DNA of 8,592 bases from Lachnospiraceae bacterium. GTDB taxonomy: Bacteria; Bacillota; Clostridia; Lachnospirales; Lachnospiraceae. The stretch lies in assembly GCA_017964745.1 (NCBI GenBank), contig JAGCRJ010000079.1:1-8592 (forward strand), given 5' to 3'. The notes beneath the pieces were generated by a model, which ran no database searches, was not told where the DNA came from, and saw only the letters and a program-made list of their open reading frames with translations. Positions 7,440-8,592 of the stretch are shown here, piece after piece (within the stretch, counting starts at the first letter, position 1; the number at the start of each line of letters is the position of its first letter). The translations under genes were made by a program, and so were the position numbers.

Positions 7440-7468
7440 ATTATATCGCTATTTACAGGTCTAATCAA
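7440..7468 (-). promoter_or_regulatory. Promoter of the diguanylate cyclase / phosphodiesterase pair
   Basis: On the minus strand TTGATT (7463-7468, 4 of 6 to the -35 consensus) is followed after 17 bases by a perfect -10 box, TATAAT (7440-7445). Transcription would start near 7433, giving a leader of about 36 bases before the ATG at 7397. This is the best promoter match I found between genes in the window. Confidence 0.75.
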
Positions 7469-7473
7469 ATTAG
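7461..7473 (-). repeat. Inverted repeat over the -35 box of the cyclase promoter (possible operator)
   Basis: CTAAT-CAA-ATTAG is a perfect 5+5 inverted repeat with a 3-base centre. The promoter's -35 hexamer (7463-7468) lies wholly inside it. A repressor bound here would block RNA polymerase. The arms are short and A/T-rich, so chance is possible. Confidence 0.4.
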
Positions 7474-7481
7474 CAGAGTGA

Positions 7482-7491
7482 CCGTTAACGG
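7482..7491. repeat. 10-bp perfect palindrome upstream of the cyclase promoter
   Basis: CCGTTAACGG is a perfect 10-base palindrome centred about 53 bases upstream of the predicted transcription start, where activators often bind. No regulator family is recognised from it. Confidence 0.35.
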
Positions 7492-7512
7492 CATCATCTG
7501 CGATCCTGCCCG

Positions 7513-7547
7513 TAAATAAAGATCCGATGCAGATACTGCATCGGATC
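7513..7547 (-). terminator. Strong intrinsic terminator of the unknown exported-protein gene
   Basis: Minus-strand GATCCGATGCAG pairs perfectly with CTGCATCGGATC (12 bp, 7521-7547) around a TAT loop, followed by TTTATTTAC. The stem starts 6 bases after the stop codon at 7554. It separates the upstream transcript from the cyclase promoter. Confidence 0.85.
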
Positions 7548-7553
7548 ACATCG

Positions 7554-8501
7554 TTATTTGATTCCTTTTCTCCTGCGGATGTAAATGACAATACAGGCAA
7601 ACCCGGCGAGAACCGACGCTCCCGATATTACATAAATGATAATGTGGCCGTCCCCGGGACCACCTGCTTCGCCTCCCGCAGGTTCGGAAACCGTCTCTTC
7701 GGGTCCGGAAGCCGGCTCTTCAGGTTCTTCCTCCGTCTCTGTTACGGCCGCGGCTTCAATAAATGTTTTCTCCTTTTCCGAGATCTCATCCTCCGAAAGG
7801 AATTTTGCGCGGATCATACCGGCTGTGTTTCCGGTCCGGTATTCGATATCGGAAACATCAAAATAGCTCCCGTCTGAAAGAGGTGAGCCCGATGAAGCAT
7901 CGTAGATACTGTTTTTCTCACTTAGGATCAGCCTGGCAAGATCGGTCTCTTCTTCCGTAAAAACATCTGAATATTCGTGCATGAACTGAGAACCGAAGAT
8001 CTCCGCCCACCATCTGTACATTCCTTTGGTCGTATCCGTATTGGCCGTATTATTCAGCCATGAAGCATCCACACCGCTGCTCCGGTACCGGTCAAGGATC
8101 GCTGTGATCCCGTCTTCTCTCCGCAGAAGCTCATAGAAGATTTCGGAATGATGCTCCATAAATGCGAAGAAAGTCGTGTATTCGTTGCAGCCGTCTTCAC
8201 CGTAATAAGTGAGAAGCTGTGTTAAATACGGGCTTTCAAACAGAAGATCCGCCAGTTCATCCGATGACATCGAAAAAAGAAGATCGTAAGGAGGATTGTT
8301 TATCTCAAATGTATCCTCCATACTGTGCTTCTGCCACTCGGGACCATCCTGATATATAGGATAGTAGCGTGTCTCGTACCAGATATTCTTAAGTTCCTCA
8401 ACACCGGATGCTTTTACATGTAATACGCATGCCGCCAAAAGAATTATTCCCGGCAAAAGACAGATATTCGCTTTTATTATCCGTAAAAACCTGTGATCCA
8501 T
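7554..8501 (-). CDS. Exported membrane-anchored protein of unknown function
   Basis: I do not recognise a characterised family. From ATG 8501 the product is 315 residues. It has a basic N-terminus and a hydrophobic core (~13-28) ending in 'LAAC', which fits a lipobox with Cys25, while 'VKA-SG' just after would fit signal peptidase I. A helical, Trp/Tyr- and acid-rich extracytoplasmic region (~35-245) follows, with 'SSDELADLLFESPYL' and 'ELLRREDG' segments that resemble a helical unit I vaguely recall in other exported clostridial proteins. Residues ~250-284 are a Glu/Pro/Gly linker; ~286-307 is a membrane helix ending in a basic stop-transfer tail (RRRK). The chosen start follows GAGGAAA with ideal spacing. 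An in-frame ATG at 8513 (319 residues) overlaps the upstream stop codon as ATGA but has no Shine-Dalgarno of its own. It is followed by a strong terminator and so ends its operon. Confidence 0.8.
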   Translation of the reverse strand: MDHRFLRIIKANICLLPGIILLAACVLHVKASGVEELKNIWYETRYYPIYQDGPEWQKHSMEDTFEINNPPYDLLFSMSSDELADLLFESPYLTQLLTYYGEDGCNEYTTFFAFMEHHSEIFYELLRREDGITAILDRYRSSGVDASWLNNTANTDTTKGMYRWWAEIFGSQFMHEYSDVFTEEETDLARLILSEKNSIYDASSGSPLSDGSYFDVSDIEYRTGNTAGMIRAKFLSEDEISEKEKTFIEAAAVTETEEEPEEPASGPEETVSEPAGGEAGGPGDGHIIIYVISGASVLAGFACIVIYIRRRKGIK

Positions 8502-8504
8502 AAG

Positions 8505-8511
8505 TTTCCTC
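8505..8511 (-). promoter_or_regulatory. Shine-Dalgarno site favouring the internal start of the unknown exported protein
   Basis: Minus-strand GAGGAAA (8505-8511) has its GAGG core 6 bases before the ATG at 8501. It overlaps the stop codon of the preceding gene (8510-8512), so translation of the two genes may be coupled. Confidence 0.55.
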
Positions 8512-8592
8512 ATTCGTTTTTTTCGGGTAACTCTGCTGTTTTGTTTTCTATGCCCGCAGTCGTATCCTGGTTGTCCTTTTCATTCATCCAGA
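8510..8592 (-). CDS. C-terminal tail of an unknown upstream gene (start outside the window)
   Basis: A minus-strand frame enters at the window edge and runs 26 codons to TGA at 8510-8512. The residues are hydrophilic and charged (W-M-N-E-K-D-N-Q-D-T-T-A-G..., ending E-L-P-E-K-N-E), like a flexible C-terminal tail. No function can be read from it. Its stop overlaps an ATG of the next gene in an ATGA arrangement, which supports both being real and in one operon. An ATG at 8587 exists, but no Shine-Dalgarno can be judged so close to the edge. Confidence 0.5.
   Translation of the reverse strand, partial: WMNEKDNQDTTAGIENKTAELPEKNE

Noticed and set aside
7398..7553. A c-di-GMP (GEMM) riboswitch ahead of the cyclase
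   Set aside because: The predicted leader is only ~36 bases and I see no GEMM-like conserved core; the gap is explained by a terminator and a promoter.

Overview
The window looks like chromosome of a Firmicute of the class Clostridia, most likely a gut or rumen Lachnospiraceae. Three things suggest this. The GGDEF/EAL proteins have architectures I associate with that family (PAS-like + GAF + GGDEF, and a degenerate 'D-x-V-T-G-G-x-N' GGDEF fused to EAL). There is an LTA-synthase-type sulfatase. The Shine-Dalgarno sites are strong and purine-rich. Base composition is moderate by eye (high 40s % GC, not computed). All genes lie on the minus strand, so transcription runs from high to low coordinates. 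Both ends of the window cut a gene.

Layout in transcription order. (1) The last 26 codons of an unknown gene (8592-8510). (2) An exported, membrane-anchored protein of unknown function, with an acidic Glu/Pro linker and a C-terminal membrane helix, ended by a strong 12-bp intrinsic terminator (7521-7547). (3) A 156-base gap holding that terminator, a good sigma-A-type promoter and two palindromes. (4) A soluble diguanylate cyclase with an intact GGDEF motif. (5) 38 bases further on, a membrane c-di-GMP phosphodiesterase with a complete EAL domain and a dead GGDEF domain. (6) A second promoter that overlaps the phosphodiesterase stop codon and drives luxS and then mtnN (MTA/SAH nucleosidase). 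(7) A small protein equal to only the middle domain of fatty acid kinase FakA. (8) A 14-bp hairpin just ahead of an LTA-synthase-family enzyme that runs off the window start.

How the genes fit together. The cyclase and phosphodiesterase form a make/break pair for c-di-GMP. MtnN and LuxS carry out consecutive steps that detoxify S-adenosylhomocysteine, recover homocysteine and release the precursor of autoinducer-2. The FakA-middle-like protein and the LTA synthase homologue hint at a lipid or envelope theme downstream, but that link is inference from position only. I see no mobile element, CRISPR array, tRNA or rRNA. No gap between genes exceeds about 160 bases. The items least explained by known biology are the stand-alone FakA-middle domain, the hairpin between it and the LTA synthase gene, and the unknown exported protein.
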